Assembly (NCBI GenBank): GCA_902783925.1
Contig: CACZSV010000185.1
Coordinates: forward strand, 1-20,370
Direction of reading: 5' to 3'
Source of the DNA: an uncultured Coriobacteriaceae bacterium
GTDB taxonomy: Bacteria > Actinomycetota > Coriobacteriia > Coriobacteriales > QAMH01
Length of the DNA stretch: 20,370 nt
Shown here: one piece after another, positions 14,436-20,370 of the stretch
How the letters are laid out: each line of letters begins with the position of its first letter
How positions within the stretch are numbered: the first letter of the stretch is position 1
The notes under the pieces: generated by a model
The model's database searches: none
What the model was told of the DNA's origin: nothing
Seen by the model: only the letters and a program-made list of their open reading frames with translations
Position numbers and translations under genes: made by a program

Positions 14436-16910
14436 ATGACATTCAGTTATCAGGAATTTTTAGATAGTATCGATCGCATGGCCTACCACGAAGGAGAATT
14501 TCAGTGGGAAGAAGACGGCTACACCGTCACCCGCACGTACCAGTACTCGCCTCCTGGTTGTCACGATTCGTGCGGTGTTCTCCTTTACGTGAAAGACGGC
14601 AAGCTCGAGAAAGTCGAAGGCGATCCGCTCGACCCCGTTGCGAACGGCAAGCTATGCGTGCGATGCCTCGATCTTCCTGAGGCCGTGAATCATCCCGACC
14701 GCGTGAAATATCCTATGAAGCGCGCCGGCGAGCGTGGTGAGAACAAATGGGAGCGCATCAGCTGGGAAGAAGCCTATGACATCATTGTCGAAAAAACCAA
14801 CGAGATAAAAGAGAAGTATGGACCCGAGTCAATCATCAACGTGCACGGAACGGGTCGCAACATTAACTGGCAATCGCCTTTTTTTGGAAATGCTGCCTTG
14901 CAGACGCCCAATACGTCAACATATGGATTCTCGGCATTTTCATGTTATATGCCCCGCATCTGTGGGTCTATGGCCCCGCTCGGCGACTTTCCCATCGTTG
15001 ATGCGTCCGAAGGCCACCCCGATCGCTATAACAATCCCGATTGGCGTCCCCCCGAGGTCCTTGTCGTCTGGGGCAATGAGCCGCTTGCGTCGAATGCCGA
15101 CGGCTATCTTGGGCATTGGCTCAATCTGTGCGTGCAGCTCGGTACCAAAATCATTTCCATCGACCCGAGGCTCACGTGGTGGGGTGCACGCGCTGATTAT
15201 TGGCTGCAGTTGCGTCCTGGTACCGATGCGGCGCTCGCACAGGCGTGGATGCATGTCATTATCGAAGAAGAGCTCTATGACTGGGATTTCATCAACTATT
15301 GGTGTGCGGGTTTCGATCAGCTCAAGGAGTCGGTAAAGGATACGACACCTGAGTGGGCGGCGGAGATTTGCGGAGTGCCCGCCGAGGATATCGCTGCCTC
15401 GGCACGCTTGTTTGCCGCTGGCAATAATTCTGCGATTCAATGGGGCCTTGCGATGGACCAGCAGATGTCGACGATGTCCATCTGTCTTGCCGTATGCGAT
15501 CTGCTTGCTATCACCGGCAATATTGATGTGCCCGGTGGCAATATTCTCGTGCGCAACGCATTCGAGATTAATGCAGGGTACGCAACTGGCGAAGAGTTTG
15601 TACCGGAAAAGTCGATGAAGAACCGTCTCTTCGCATCTGTAACCTGGGAGCCAAAATCAGCTGATATCGTCGCCTCCGCCGATTCTGATGCTTTGCTCTA
15701 TGCTCTCGAAAAAGGGGAGCCGTATCCGCTTAAAATGATGTGGATTCAGTCTTCAAACACTCTCGCGTGTCCCGGCATGGACGCTCCGCGTCAGTACGAG
15801 GCGATGAAGAATCTCGAGTTCGTCGTGAACTGCGACCCGTTTATCACGCCTACCTCGGTTGCGTTTGCGGATATTTTGCTGCCGGTGTCCATGAGTCCCG
15901 AGCGAAATTCTGCACGTACGTGGTGGACGCCCGTGCGCAGCATGAGCAAGGTGTGCAGTTACTACGAGGCAAAATCGGACGAAGAAATCATGGTTGAGCT
16001 TGGCGCACGCTTGAACCCGGAGGCGTTTCCCTGGAAAACCGACATCGAAATGCTCGACTGGTACTTGCACGATGGAACCGGCTCGTTTTCTGCATCTTCG
16101 GATATTGCCGCAGAATCAGGTGGCGCCTTTACCGGCTCCACGCAATTCAAGAAGAGTTTTGCAGAGCTCGAGCAGCAGGGCGGCCACGAGTTCTGGGATT
16201 GGGATGCAACGTATAAGAAGTATGAAAAGGGTATGCTACGCCCTGATGGGCAAGTTGGCTTTCAAACGCCGTCTGGGCGCATCGAATTGGCGCCCGTTAC
16301 CTATTCGTATTGGAACTTGAACCCGGTGCCCTTCCATGAAGAGCCGCCTGAAGGGCCAATTTCCACACCTGAGCTGATGGAGGAGTATCCCATAATAATC
16401 ACTACGGGGGGACGTTCGTTCGAATTTTTCCATTCCGAGCACAGGCAGCTTTCCACGATGCGCGAGCTGCACGAATATCCAAAGGTGCTCATCCATCCGA
16501 ACACGGCGGAGAAATATGGAATTGCCGATGGTCAGTGGATGTGGATTGAAAACGAGGGTGCGCGTTATCGTCAGATTGCAAAGTATTTCGAGGGCATCAA
16601 GCCCGGAACGATTGCAGCCGAACATGCGTGGTGGTACCCGGAGCAAGAAGGTGCTGCTCCGAATCTCTTCGGCACCTTCGATACAAACCCGAATAATCTG
16701 ACACGGCCGTTTGTGGCGGGTCAAGGTGGAATTGGTTGCCCCATTAAAAGCGGTATCTGCAAGATATATCCGTATCAGGAAGGGGATATTGAGGCAGGCG
16801 AACAAGTATTGGTACATGGTGGCTTTGGGCGCACGTACAGCCCGGGCGCCAAATACGAGACGGGCAACTACGACCCCGATTTCTACCCTCGTCATGGCAG
16901 CGCGGTCTAG
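14436..16910 (+). CDS. Molybdopterin oxidoreductase C, paralogue of enzyme B
   Basis: This 824-aa cytoplasmic bis-MGD enzyme has the same layout as enzyme B. Cys42-x3-Cys46-x27-Cys74-x2-Cys77 forms the N-terminal Fe-S region. His137-Gly-Thr-Gly-Arg-Asn-Ile-Asn-Trp and Cys170-Tyr-Met-Pro-Arg mark the active site. The shared Asn-Ala-Phe-(Glu/Asp)-Ile-Asn-Ala-Gly-Tyr segment and the Thr-Pro-Ser-Gly-Arg-Ile-Glu-Leu motif follow. It differs from B in the variable region around residues 545-600 and in a shorter C-terminal tail. No dedicated Fe-S gene follows, so it may share the subunit at 11274 or receive electrons otherwise. TAAGGAG precedes the ATG. It lies within operon B after the two carriers. 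It is probably a phenol dehydroxylase or transhydroxylase with a substrate range different from B (inference). Confidence 0.87.
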   Translation: MTFSYQEFLDSIDRMAYHEGEFQWEEDGYTVTRTYQYSPPGCHDSCGVLLYVKDGKLEKVEGDPLDPVANGKLCVRCLDLPEAVNHPDRVKYPMKRAGERGENKWERISWEEAYDIIVEKTNEIKEKYGPESIINVHGTGRNINWQSPFFGNAALQTPNTSTYGFSAFSCYMPRICGSMAPLGDFPIVDASEGHPDRYNNPDWRPPEVLVVWGNEPLASNADGYLGHWLNLCVQLGTKIISIDPRLTWWGARADYWLQLRPGTDAALAQAWMHVIIEEELYDWDFINYWCAGFDQLKESVKDTTPEWAAEICGVPAEDIAASARLFAAGNNSAIQWGLAMDQQMSTMSICLAVCDLLAITGNIDVPGGNILVRNAFEINAGYATGEEFVPEKSMKNRLFASVTWEPKSADIVASADSDALLYALEKGEPYPLKMMWIQSSNTLACPGMDAPRQYEAMKNLEFVVNCDPFITPTSVAFADILLPVSMSPERNSARTWWTPVRSMSKVCSYYEAKSDEEIMVELGARLNPEAFPWKTDIEMLDWYLHDGTGSFSASSDIAAESGGAFTGSTQFKKSFAELEQQGGHEFWDWDATYKKYEKGMLRPDGQVGFQTPSGRIELAPVTYSYWNLNPVPFHEEPPEGPISTPELMEEYPIIITTGGRSFEFFHSEHRQLSTMRELHEYPKVLIHPNTAEKYGIADGQWMWIENEGARYRQIAKYFEGIKPGTIAAEHAWWYPEQEGAAPNLFGTFDTNPNNLTRPFVAGQGGIGCPIKSGICKIYPYQEGDIEAGEQVLVHGGFGRTYSPGAKYETGNYDPDFYPRHGSAV

Positions 16911-16924
16911 GTAAGGTTTTGTTG

Positions 16925-16953
16925 CATTGGGCTACCACGCGAGTACCCCAATG
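16925..16953 (+). promoter_or_regulatory. Intercistronic hairpin before the URO-D-like gene
   Basis: CATTGGG (16925-16931) pairs with CCCAATG (16947-16953). After a C-C mismatch, TAC (16933-16935) pairs with GTA (16943-16945), enclosing a 7-base loop. The stem ends directly at the GGGAAGG Shine-Dalgarno of the next gene, so it could affect translation start. It lacks a U tract. Confidence 0.45.
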
Positions 16954-16969
16954 GGAAGGTTGGTGTTTT

Positions 16970-18055
16970 ATGCTTACGTTACGAGAAAACGTCGAGGCCG
17001 TGCTTGCTGGCAAGCAGCCCGATGTCTATACAGATATTATGGATGTCGTTCAAATATGCCCCGACCCCATCTTTTTGCGCGATATGTGTCCGCAGGATGG
17101 GAAACGCCATCAGGATTCATGGGGCGTATGGAAGCATTTTCCGGCAGACCAACCCGGGGAAACGCCGCTCAACAGTACGCCGAATCTGCAGGTTTTGCAC
17201 GACATCCTTAATTGGCGCGAAGAAGTTGTGATTCCGCCGCTTGACGGTCTCGACTGGTCGCTTGCAGAAGAGTTTGCAAAAAATGTCGATCGTAGTCAGC
17301 ATATGGTTTGCTACTTCAACACGACTGGCCTGTTCGAGCGCCTGCACTTCCTCATGGGCATGGAAAACGCCCTTTGCGCATATCTTGAGGATCCTGATGA
17401 GGTCGTTGCGCTTCTCACAAAGATTAAGGACTACAAGATTGAAAATATCCGCCTTGCAAAAGAGCATCTGAATCCAGACGCCATCTTCTATCAGGACGAC
17501 TGGGGATCTAAGCAGAACCTGTTTTTGCCACCCGAGACCTGGCGCGAGATTATCCGGCCACTGCAGCAGGAGATTTCGGATGCTGTCCATGAATGCGGCA
17601 TGCTCTATATTCATCATTCTGACTGCTACTGTGCTCCTATTACGCGCGATATGGTCGAAATCGGCATAGATGTGTGGCAAGGAGTTATCCCGGAAAACCC
17701 CATTGAGGAGATTCAAAAGGATACGCGCGAAAACTGCGATCATCAGCTGTTTATGCAGGGTGGCATCGATACCCCGCGTGTGGATATAGTCGGTCTTGAT
17801 GAAGAGTATGTGCGCACATGCGTGCGCGAAGACGTCGACCGCGTGCTTGCGGGAGGGAATTTCTTTGTGGGATGCACCGGCGGGCGTGCCTTTAACGAGC
17901 CAAACAATACCTGGCTGCAAGACGAGCTACGGCACTATACGCGCCAGTGGGCTGTCGATCATGCACAGGGGCCGCTACCTTCGGATGACTTTGATATGGA
18001 ATCATATCTCAGCTACTTCGGAGAAAAAGCGATCATTCCTACCGACAACGTCTAG
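16970..18055 (+). CDS. Uroporphyrinogen decarboxylase-fold protein, probable corrinoid methyltransferase type
   Basis: This 361-aa protein has the URO-D/methyltransferase TIM-barrel pattern. Tyr-Gln-Asp176-Asp177-Trp-Gly precedes Leu-Pro-Pro-Glu-Thr-Trp-Arg-Glu-Ile-Ile-Arg-Pro (186-197). A His215-His216-x2-Cys219-x-Cys221 cluster and Cys302 (Val-Gly-Cys-Thr-Gly-Gly) are candidate zinc ligands, as in MtaA/MtbA-type enzymes. True HemE enzymes lack this metal cluster, and no heme genes are nearby. Relatives transfer methyl groups between methoxylated substrates or cobalamin and a corrinoid protein. No corrinoid protein or activator gene is in the window. Its place after phenol-acting molybdoenzymes suggests O-demethylation of methoxyphenols (inference). 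The ATG at 16970 follows GGGAAGG by 10 bp; the in-frame TTG at 16919 lies upstream of the hairpin. It is the last gene of operon B. Confidence 0.75.
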   Translation: MLTLRENVEAVLAGKQPDVYTDIMDVVQICPDPIFLRDMCPQDGKRHQDSWGVWKHFPADQPGETPLNSTPNLQVLHDILNWREEVVIPPLDGLDWSLAEEFAKNVDRSQHMVCYFNTTGLFERLHFLMGMENALCAYLEDPDEVVALLTKIKDYKIENIRLAKEHLNPDAIFYQDDWGSKQNLFLPPETWREIIRPLQQEISDAVHECGMLYIHHSDCYCAPITRDMVEIGIDVWQGVIPENPIEEIQKDTRENCDHQLFMQGGIDTPRVDIVGLDEEYVRTCVREDVDRVLAGGNFFVGCTGGRAFNEPNNTWLQDELRHYTRQWAVDHAQGPLPSDDFDMESYLSYFGEKAIIPTDNV

Positions 18056-18095
18056 TCTGGGGCGTTTTGGATGCGGGGCGGTAGGCTCCCAAGGC

Positions 18096-18123
18096 TTGCC
18101 AGCCTCGCCTCCACGGCTATAAT
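18096..18123 (+). promoter_or_regulatory. Sigma70-type promoter of the FMN riboswitch-ribU operon
   Basis: TTGCCA (18096-18101) and a perfect TATAAT (18118-18123) are separated by 16 bp. The predicted start near 18130 falls just before the first riboswitch stem at 18134. A 9-bp imperfect stem (18077-18087 with 18101-18109) overlaps the -35 box and may be remnant termination structure for operon B, but it has no U tract. Confidence 0.7.
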
Positions 18124-18133
18124 GCTTTCCGTA

Positions 18134-18270
18134 TCTGTTCAGGGCGGGGCGGAATTCCCCACCGGCGGTAAGCAGCTGTTGAGCTGCAAAGCCCGCGAAC
18201 TCCCTCGTAAGAGAGAGCCGATCCAGCGCAAATCTGGAGCCGACGGTCATAGTCCGGATGAGAGAGCAGA
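18134..18270 (+). promoter_or_regulatory. FMN riboswitch (RFN element)
   Basis: The segment carries the conserved RFN core: the GGGGCGGAATTCCCCACCGG stretch at 18145-18164 followed by CGGTAA, then GCCCGCGA (18191-18198) and AGCCGACGGTCATAGTCCGG (18238-18257), ending GATGAGAGA. The closing stem P1 pairs TCTGTTC (18134-18140) with GAGCAGA (18264-18270), with one G-U pair. AAGGAG starts at 18271, right after P1, so FMN binding most likely blocks ribosome access to ribU rather than terminating transcription. No terminator stem with a U tract is visible downstream. Confidence 0.95.
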
Positions 18271-18285
18271 AAGGAGCGGATTATT

Positions 18286-18867
18286 ATGTCCGAAATCTCT
18301 CGCGCCAACGGGGGCGTTATCCCGAATGTGCAAAGCAGGCAGGGCTGGAGCACGCGAAAGTTGGTCATCCTCGCGTTATTCACAGCGCTGTCGCTCATCG
18401 TCTCGTTTGTCGAAGTGCCAATATTTCCTGCGGCGCCATTTTTGAAATATGACCCGTCTGCCGCTGTAGCGGCAATCGCCGCCTGTGGTTTTGGCCCCGC
18501 TGCCGGTTTGATAGTGGGCATTGTCTCTGCATGTATTCATGGGCTCATCATGGGCGACCCGTGGGGTTCCTTGATGACGATTATCGTGGTGGCTTGCTGG
18601 ACGCTTCCTTTAGCATTCATCTATCGCGCCAAAAAGACGCGGGTCGCGGCGGTTATCGGTCTCGTGGTGGGTTCTGTACTCGCGCTCGCCGGCGCCATTG
18701 GAGGAAATCTGCTCATCACGCCAATCTATACGGGCACCGATGTCGCGACTGTCGCCGCAATGATTATTCCAATATTGCTACCGTTCAATGTCATGAAAGT
18801 GCTCATTAACGATGTGTTGGTGTTCTTGCTGTACAAGCCTGTCGAGGGGCTTATAGAGAAGCAATAG
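18286..18867 (+). CDS. ribU: Riboflavin ECF transporter S component RibU
   Basis: This 193-aa integral membrane protein has about six helices. It binds riboflavin and works with the ECF module (EcfT plus two ATPases) for uptake. After a polar N-terminus (about 25 residues), the first helix runs into Val-Glu-Val-Pro-Ile-Phe-Pro-Ala-Ala-Pro-Phe-Leu-Lys-Tyr-Asp-Pro-Ser, the RibU hallmark loop. The Gly-Pro-Ala-Ala-Gly-Leu-Ile-Val-Gly helix and C-terminal Asn-Val-Met-Lys-Val-Leu-Ile-Asn-Asp are also typical. The FMN riboswitch directly upstream makes the substrate assignment strong, because it lowers expression when flavin is plentiful. The ATG at 18286 is 9 bp after AAGGAG. The ATPase genes follow at once, which suggests a dedicated rather than shared ECF module. 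Flavin supply may matter for electron donors to the molybdoenzymes, but no direct link is shown. Confidence 0.95.
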   Translation: MSEISRANGGVIPNVQSRQGWSTRKLVILALFTALSLIVSFVEVPIFPAAPFLKYDPSAAVAAIAACGFGPAAGLIVGIVSACIHGLIMGDPWGSLMTIIVVACWTLPLAFIYRAKKTRVAAVIGLVVGSVLALAGAIGGNLLITPIYTGTDVATVAAMIIPILLPFNVMKVLINDVLVFLLYKPVEGLIEKQ

Positions 18868-18875
18868 CGAGCTGC

Positions 18876-19802
18876 ATGACGTTGAAGCAAATGCCTGAAA
18901 GTAAGATGGATACGGGCGCATCTAATATAGATTCGCCCGATATTCCTGTTGAAAGGGGCGTGTCTTCAGAACACGGGCCGGGCGCTGTTGTATTCGACGA
19001 TGTGAGCTTTTCCTATGGCGATCGCCCCGTTCTCAGGCATATCAACCTAAAGATCGCTCCTGACGAGTTTGTTGCCGTACTCGGCGCAAATGGATCTGGC
19101 AAGTCAACGTTGGCCAAGCATATCAATGCGCTGCTTGTGCCTACGCACGGGCGCGTGCGCGTTGAGGGCATGGATACGGCAGACGCGCAGCACGTTAACG
19201 ATTGTCGCCGCTGCGCTGGCATGGTGTTTCAAAACCCCGACAACCAAACTGTTGCGTCGATTGTGCGTGATGACGTTGCTTTTGGCCCGGAAAACCTCGG
19301 GCTTTCTCCTGAGCAAATCAAGCAGCGTGTGGATGATGCGCTCGCGACCGTTGCCATGCGGTCGCATGCAAACGATGAAGTCTACAGTCTGTCTGGGGGC
19401 CAAAAGCAACGTGTGGCCATTGCAGGTGTGCTTGCCATGCAGCCGCATATTCTTATTCTAGACGAACCGGGTGCGATGCTCGATATGCGTGGAAGGCGCG
19501 GTATAACACGCGTGGCGCACGAGTTGAACGATCAAGGCATGACCGTCGTGCTCATCACGCACTTTATGGAAGATGCGCTCGGCGCTGACAAGGTCGTCGT
19601 GCTCGACCAGGGCGAGATTGCCATGGAAGGTGCCCCGCGCGAGGTCTTTATAGACGCAGAGCGCCTGCAGGAGCTCCGTCTTGAACTGCCGTTTTCTGTA
19701 AAACTAGCTGAAGATTTGCGAAACCAAGGTATTCAAGTTGGCCTTGGGCTCGATGAAGAAGCGTTGGAGGAGGAGCTGTGCCAATTGTTTTTGAACAGGT
19801 GA
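18876..19802 (+). CDS. ecfA1: Energy-coupling factor ATPase 1 (CbiO/EcfA family)
   Basis: This 308-aa ABC ATPase has Walker A Gly70-Ala-Asn-Gly-Ser-Gly-Lys76-Ser-Thr and a Q-loop at Gln119. The signature is Leu172-Ser-Gly-Gly-Gln-Lys-Gln-Arg, the Walker B is Leu-Ile-Leu-Asp196-Glu197-Pro, and the H-loop is His229. It drives vitamin uptake with EcfA2 and EcfT. The D-loop region reads Gly-Ala-Met-Leu-Asp-Met-Arg-Gly, where Met replaces the usual Pro after Asp. An N-terminal extension of about 36 residues precedes the ABC domain and looks disordered. ATGs at 18891 and 18906 are alternative starts because none has a clear Shine-Dalgarno. It begins 8 bp after ribU and overlaps the next gene by 25 bp, indicating coupled translation. 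Confidence 0.92.
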   Translation: MTLKQMPESKMDTGASNIDSPDIPVERGVSSEHGPGAVVFDDVSFSYGDRPVLRHINLKIAPDEFVAVLGANGSGKSTLAKHINALLVPTHGRVRVEGMDTADAQHVNDCRRCAGMVFQNPDNQTVASIVRDDVAFGPENLGLSPEQIKQRVDDALATVAMRSHANDEVYSLSGGQKQRVAIAGVLAMQPHILILDEPGAMLDMRGRRGITRVAHELNDQGMTVVLITHFMEDALGADKVVVLDQGEIAMEGAPREVFIDAERLQELRLELPFSVKLAEDLRNQGIQVGLGLDEEALEEELCQLFLNR

Positions 19803-20370
19803 GCTTTTCCTACGATGGCAAGCGAAACGCTCTGAGCGGCGTGGACTTCACACTTGAAGATGGCGGTTTTCTTGGGCTTATTGGGCATACGGGTTCAGGG
19901 AAATCGACCATAACCCAGCTTATGAACGCCTTGCTCATACCCACGAGTGGGCGAGTATTAATTGACGGAGTGGACACGGCAGAGAAGAAGCGGCGTCGTC
20001 AGCTGCGTCAGCGCGTGGGGCTCGCGTTTCAGTATCCCGAAGCCCAGCTATTTGCGCAGACGGTCGGGGATGATATTGCGTTTGGCCCCAGAAACCAGGG
20101 GCTCAACGAAGACGAGATTCAGCGCCGTGTGCGAAATGCGCTTGCCCGAGTCGGGTTTTCATACGAGGATGTCGCGCAACGCAGCCCCTTCGATCTTTCC
20201 GGCGGGCAACAGCGAAGAGTTGCCCTAGCGGGCATTCTGGCCTGCGAGCCGAGCGTTCTCGTGCTCGATGAGCCCGCCGCGGGCATGGATCCTGCGACAA
20301 TTCACGAGATTCGCGATTATCTGCGAAAGCTTAACGGCGATGGTCTGACTATCGTTCTCGTTTCGCATTC
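19778..20370 (+). CDS. ecfA2: Energy-coupling factor ATPase 2 (CbiO/EcfA family), 3' end outside the window
   Basis: The first 197 codons are present. The GTG start at 19778 overlaps the end of ecfA1 by 25 bp and follows the strong Shine-Dalgarno GGAGGAGGAG. The visible protein starts Met-Pro-Ile-Val-Phe-Glu-Gln-Val-Ser-Phe. It carries Walker A Gly36-His-Thr-Gly-Ser-Gly-Lys42-Ser-Thr, a Q-loop Phe-Gln85-Tyr-Pro-Glu, the signature Leu140-Ser-Gly-Gly-Gln-Gln-Arg-Arg, and Walker B Leu-Val-Leu-Asp164-Glu165-Pro. The D-loop is Gly-Met-Asp-Pro and the last complete codon is the H-loop His197. The Gly-His-Thr-Gly-Ser form of Walker A is typical of EcfA2. The gene encoding EcfT is expected just downstream of the window. 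Confidence 0.93.
   Translation, partial: MPIVFEQVSFSYDGKRNALSGVDFTLEDGGFLGLIGHTGSGKSTITQLMNALLIPTSGRVLIDGVDTAEKKRRRQLRQRVGLAFQYPEAQLFAQTVGDDIAFGPRNQGLNEDEIQRRVRNALARVGFSYEDVAQRSPFDLSGGQQRRVALAGILACEPSVLVLDEPAAGMDPATIHEIRDYLRKLNGDGLTIVLVSH

Noticed and set aside
16911..16969. Possible remnant of an Fe-S subunit gene after enzyme C
   Set aside because: The gap is only 59 bases and contains a hairpin and the Shine-Dalgarno of the next gene. No cysteine-motif remnant is present in any frame.
16970..18055. Annotation of the URO-D-fold gene as hemE (heme synthesis)
   Set aside because: The His/Cys cluster and the genomic setting favour the methyltransferase branch, and no other heme genes are nearby.
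18077..18109. Stem GGCG-GT-AGGCT with AGCCT-CGCC considered as the terminator of operon B
   Set aside because: No U tract follows, the stem has a bulge, and it overlaps the -35 box of the ribU promoter. It cannot be called an intrinsic terminator with confidence.

Overview
The window reads as chromosomal DNA from a gut- or rumen-type anaerobe of the Coriobacteriia, most likely Eggerthellaceae. That placement is inference. It rests on three cytoplasmic molybdopterin enzymes of the pyrogallol transhydroxylase / catechol dehydroxylase type with small two-cluster iron-sulfur partners, a polytopic LuxR regulator beside them, and MFS carriers in the same operons. Genus cannot be decided from the sequence. 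No tRNA, rRNA, CRISPR array, transposon or prophage gene is seen.

Layout. (1) 1-911: a minus-strand ModG-like tandem-Mop molybdate-binding protein, flanked by three copies of a dyad site GTCCAA-N2-TTG. (2) 912-2201: a minus-strand PLP aminotransferase (type Ic aspartate aminotransferase family), divergent from operon A. (3) 2353-8492, operon A: molybdopterin enzyme A, its Fe-S subunit, a SlyD-like FKBP, a small CxxCxxCxxC zinc-ribbon protein, a DnaA/Hda-like AAA+ ATPase, a second paralogous zinc-ribbon protein, and a membrane LuxR regulator. (4) 8500-18055, operon B: molybdopterin enzyme B, its Fe-S subunit, two MFS carriers, molybdopterin enzyme C (a close paralogue of B without its own Fe-S gene), and a URO-D-fold methyltransferase-like protein. 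(5) 18096-20370: a sigma70-type promoter, an FMN riboswitch, RibU, and two energy-coupling-factor ATPases (EcfA1, and EcfA2 cut by the window end).

How it may work together. Operons A and B begin with an ungapped 31-bp block identical at 26 positions, followed by a second 17-bp conserved block and a shared purine-rich Shine-Dalgarno region, so they are probably co-regulated, plausibly by the LuxR protein encoded at the end of operon A. The MFS proteins would carry an aromatic or carboxylate substrate. The URO-D protein might remove O-methyl groups, and enzymes B and C would then reduce or rearrange the exposed phenol. The FKBP / zinc-ribbon / AAA+ group in operon A is the least explained part and looks like a maturation, assembly or signalling module for the molybdoenzymes. 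The Mop protein would buffer molybdate. All substrate assignments are inference.
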